NCBI GenBank assembly: GCA_005408345.1
Contig: SEMN01000122.1
Coordinates: forward strand, 1,145,075 to 1,209,074
Direction: 5' to 3'
DNA: 64,000 nucleotides
DNA from: Macquaria australasica
Lineage: Eukaryota; Chordata; Actinopteri; Centrarchiformes; Percichthyidae
Part shown: piece by piece, positions 60,784 through 64,000 of the stretch
Position numbering within the stretch: the first letter of the stretch is position 1
How the letters are laid out: the number at the start of each line of letters is the position of its first letter
Position numbers and translations under genes: made by a program
Notes under the pieces: model-generated
The model's input: the letters and a program-made list of their open reading frames with translations, nothing else
The model's database searches: none
Told to the model about the DNA's origin: nothing

Positions 60784-62557
60784 TTCAAAGACTCTTGCAA
60801 GGACATTGACGAACTCACTGATGTAATCTGTTTTTATGTTACTTTCTGTGAGGGTATGATTATTCCTACCAAAAAGATTAAAGTTTACCCCAATAATAAA
60901 CCTTGGAGGTCTAAAGCAGTTAAGTCTAGTTTACAGAAGAAGAACCTGTCCTTCAGTCAAGGAGGATCTTCTGAAATAGATGCAGCCAAAAGGGAGGTGA
61001 AAGCAGAAATCCTACGGGCTAAACAAAGGTACAAAACTAATGTAGAGAGTAAACTAGCGGAGAGGAATCTTACCTCAGCCTGGTCTGGTATGAAAGCAAT
61101 CGTAGGTTTACAGCAAAGTAAGAATAGAAGCAACATTACTGTGGAGGGCTTTAGGTCAAATAGAGAATCTGCCAATGCTCTTAATAAATTCTATGTAAGA
61201 TCTGATTTTGAACTTTAGAGACAAAGTCAAGGGACTTAGATGTAAACTCAAAAATAACCAGCATTTTGTCTTGGAGAAGATAGAAGTCAAAAAGTCCTTC
61301 CTTTCTCTAAAGATAAACAAGAGCCCTGGTCCTGACAATATCAGTGACAAATTACTGAAGTCTTGTGTAAGGCAACCAAGTTGCATCTTCTGTGGTATTT
61401 TTAATATATCTTTGAACCTACAATGTGTACCCAACCTGTGGAAGCAGGCTGTGATGATCCCTGTTCCTAAAGGCAGCAGCCCCAAAGCGTTTAATGACTT
61501 CAGGCCGGTCGCTCTCACTTCTCGTTATGAAAACCTTTGAAAAGCTTGTAAAGACAGAGCTTTTAAGGGAAACCAAGCATGCACTCCATCCTATGCAATT
61601 TGCCTATAGGGAACAAAGGGGAGTTGGCGATGCAACACTCACTCTACTTAACCTTTTGTTGAAATACCTGTTCAAAGACTCTTGCAAGGACATTGACGAA
61701 CTCACTGATGTAATCTGTTTTTATGTTACTTTCTGTGAGGGTATGATTATTCCTACCAAAAAGATTAAAGTTTACCCCAATAATAAACCTTGGAGGTCTA
61801 AAGCAGTTAAGTCTAGTTTACAGAAGAAGAACCTGTCCTTCAGTCAAGGAGGATCTTCTGAAATAGATGCAGCCAAAAGGGAGGTGAAAGCAGAAATCCT
61901 ACGGGCTAAACAAAGGTACAAAACTAATGTAGAGAGTAAACTAGCGGAGAGGAATCTTACCTCAGCCTGGTCTGGTATGAAAGCAATCGTAGGTTTACAG
62001 CAAAGTAAGAATAGAAGCAACATTACTGTGGAGGGCTTTAGGTCAAATAGAGAATCTGCCAATGCTCTTAATAAATTCTATGTAAGATCTGATTTTGAAC
62101 TTTAGAGACAAAGTCAAGGGACTTAGATGTAAACTCAAAAATAACCAGCATTTTGTCTTGGAGAAGATAGAAGTCAAAAAGTCCTTCCTTTCTCTAAAGA
62201 TAAACAAGAGCCCTGGTCCTGACAATATCAGTGACAAATTACTGAAGTCTTGTGTAAGGCAACCAAGTTGCATCTTCTGTGGTATTTTTAATATATCTTT
62301 GAACCTACAATGTGTACCCAACCTGTGGAAGCAGGCTGTGATGATCCCTGTTCCTAAAGGCAGCAGCCCCAAAGCGTTTAATGACTTCAGGCCGGTCGCT
62401 CTCACTTCTCGTTATGAAAACCTTTGAAAAGCTTGTAAAGACAGAGCTTTTAAGGGAAACCAAGCATGCACTCCATCCTATGCAATTTGCCTATAGGGAA
62501 CAAAGGGGAGTTGGCGATGCAACACTCACTCTACTTAACCTTTTGTTGAAATACCTG
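60784..62557 (+). repeat. 887-bp tandem duplication inside the LINE
   Basis: The block 60,784-61,670 is repeated at 61,671-62,557 with every shared reading frame offset by exactly 887. I found no difference in the stretches compared. The junction has a TG shared by both edges. The result repeats the linker and first RT motifs, so the RT domain restarts halfway. Confidence 0.95.
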
Positions 62558-62859
62558 GAGGGGAATAAAACCCATGCTAGATTGTTATTCATCGACTTTT
62601 CCTCAGCCATTAACACCATACAACCCCATATTTTAGCCACGAGGCTGACAGAGCACTTTGGGTTGAGTCACAATCTGGTTGGCTGGATTTTGGATTTTCT
62701 TACAAACAGAACACAAAGAATGAAAGTAAACAGCATTTTATCAGATTCATTATGTTCTTCTACTGGCTCACCCCAGGGTTGTGTTCTCTCACCCTTATTT
62801 TACATTTTGTACACAAACATGTGCCAAAGTAACAATTCAGTCATTGTGAATCTGCTACA

Positions 62860-64000
62860 TGATAATTCAATTCAATTCAGTTTTATTTATATAGCGCCAT
62901 ATCATAACAAAGTTATCTCAGGGCACTTTTTCGAATAGAGCAGGTCTAGACCGACTCTTTATATTTACAGAGACCCAACAGTTCCCACCATGAGCAAGCA
63001 CTATGCGACAGTGGCAAGGAAAAACTCCCTTTTAACAGGTAGAAACCTCGAGCAGAACCAGGCTCAAGGTGGGAGGTCATCTGCCTCGACCGGTTGGGTT
63101 GAAGGGGGAAGGGGGGAGCGGGAGAGAGAGAGCAGGAGGAAAGAGAACATACAGCAGCTCAATATAGCATAGATATGGTAATGGCATTGATGTTAACACC
63201 AACAGAAACAACACTAAGAGCAACATTATAATAGCAATACTAATAACAGCAACAACAGCAATAGCATCAGCGGGTGCAGAGCAGGAGCACGGGGGCAGCA
63301 GGCGGCAGCAACCACAGACCCAGACCTCCACAGCTCCAGAGGCAGAAACACCTACAGAAAGCAACAGAAGGGGAGGGAGAGAGAGAGAGGAGAGAAAGCA
63401 CACAACTACGGGAAGAAGTTGGAATTAATAACAAGCATTGATGGGATATGAGGGCGTACAGATGGAGAGGAAGAGGAGGAGAAAGGAGCTCAGTGCATCA
63501 TAGGAAGTCCCCCGGCAGTCTAGGCCTATAGCAGCATAACTAAGGGGGGGCTCAGGGTCACCTGAGTCAGCCCTACTATAAGCTTTATCAAAGAGGAAAG
63601 TCTTAAGCCTACTCTTAAATGTGAGGAGGTTGTCCGCCTCCCGTGCACAAACTGGGATCTGGTTCCACAGGAGAGGAGCTTGATAGCTGAAGGCTCTGGC
63701 TCCCATTCTACTTTTAGAGACTCTAGGAACCACAAGGAACCCTGCATTCTGGGAGCGCAGTGCTCTAGTGGGGTAATAGGGTACTATGAGCTCTTTAAGA
63801 TATGATGGTGCCTGACTATTTAGGGCTTTGAAGGTGAGGAGAAGGATTTTTAAATTCTATTCTGGATTTTACAGGGAGCCAGTGTAGAGAAGCTAATATT
63901 TGAGAAATATGTTCTCTTTTTCTGGTTCTTGTCAGTAAACGTGCCGCAGCATTCTGAATCAGCTGGAGAGTCTTAAGGGATTTATTGGGGCAGCCTGATA
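62860..64000 (-). mobile_element. L2-like LINE 3' end, opposite orientation, running off the window
   Basis: The 3' tail lies at the left (attcaattcaattcag, then tttatttatatagcgcc). A noncoding tail of more than 500 bases follows, with a tttaacaggtagaaacct block very common in fish genomes. On the minus strand from 63,733 comes the reverse-transcriptase end: SRMGARAFSYQAPLLWNQ and FKSRLKTFLFDKAYS. The 5' part lies beyond base 64,000. Confidence 0.7.

Larger units (their letters stand above)
59117..62855 (+). mobile_element. Rex1/CR1-group LINE, dead, rearranged
   Basis: From left to right: an N-terminal basic stretch (VKKRKRGKRGG, in the open frame 59,117-59,528), then the start of the endonuclease (NVQALRNKLDEL, after 59,993). 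The endonuclease and linker follow at 60,244-61,218 with PNFILGDFNHVSL, GSADHN and NNKPWRSKAVKSSL. The reverse transcriptase comes next, with INKSPGPDNI, NDFRPVALTS, RLLFIDFSSAINT and STGSPQGCVLSPL. The order and wording fit Rex1-type fish LINEs. There are frame breaks near 60,150-60,240, 61,218 and 61,540. The region around the catalytic FADD is deleted: the sequence jumps from YTNMCQSN to NSVIVNLLHD. A MITE and an 887-bp tandem duplication interrupt it, and an L2-like tail in the other direction ends it. It cannot be active. Confidence 0.85.

Overview
The window is chromosomal DNA of a bony fish, probably a percomorph-like teleost. Genes are split into many short exons with GT-AG introns. 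The repeats are typical of fish: Tc1-like elements with fish-type ends, a Rex1-like LINE, L2-like LINE tails, hAT and Harbinger MITEs, a tRNA-derived SINE and a long TATC microsatellite. Every protein gene I can support is on the minus strand. Most recognised elements lie in introns or intergenic DNA.

Positions 1-12,550 hold the 5' part of prrc2c: a CpG-rich promoter and first exon near 12.15-12.55 kb, a 5.4 kb first intron, then eleven coding exons (6711 down to 932) encoding about 715 residues. The rest of the gene lies beyond the left edge. A Tc1-like copy and an L2 tail sit in its introns.

Positions 15.5-51.8 kb hold a flavin-containing monooxygenase (FMO) cluster, all in the same direction as prrc2c. 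Three copies look intact: 15,518-19,362 (556 aa), 37,360-41,631 (562 aa) and 43,956-48,798 (552 aa, with a TATA box and noncoding exon near 51.8 kb). A fourth (21,313-22,506) keeps only its first and last coding exons, which no longer splice in frame. FMO genes followed by PRRC2C in one orientation is also the order I know from human 1q24, so this is an old linked block. The paralogues share most exon sizes exactly, but the same 356-nt coding segment is interrupted at a different point in each, and two of three have an extra intron in the last exon.

Between the FMO copies are two unrecognised minus-strand loci. One (26,847-29,951) is a serine-rich gene with internally repeated 3' exons. It lies among direct repeats and a GATC-rich minisatellite. 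The other (34,374-35,720) encodes a glutamate/lysine-rich coiled coil but has an in-frame stop and reading-frame changes. A three-level nest of transposons occupies 22.9-24.7 kb.

The right end (51.8-64 kb) is gene-poor and repeat-rich. It holds a degenerate minisatellite, an internally deleted Harbinger element that keeps traces of both its genes, and a dead Rex1-like LINE. That LINE carries an inserted Harbinger MITE and an exact-looking 887-bp tandem duplication, and is cut off by the 3' end of an L2-like LINE in the opposite orientation.
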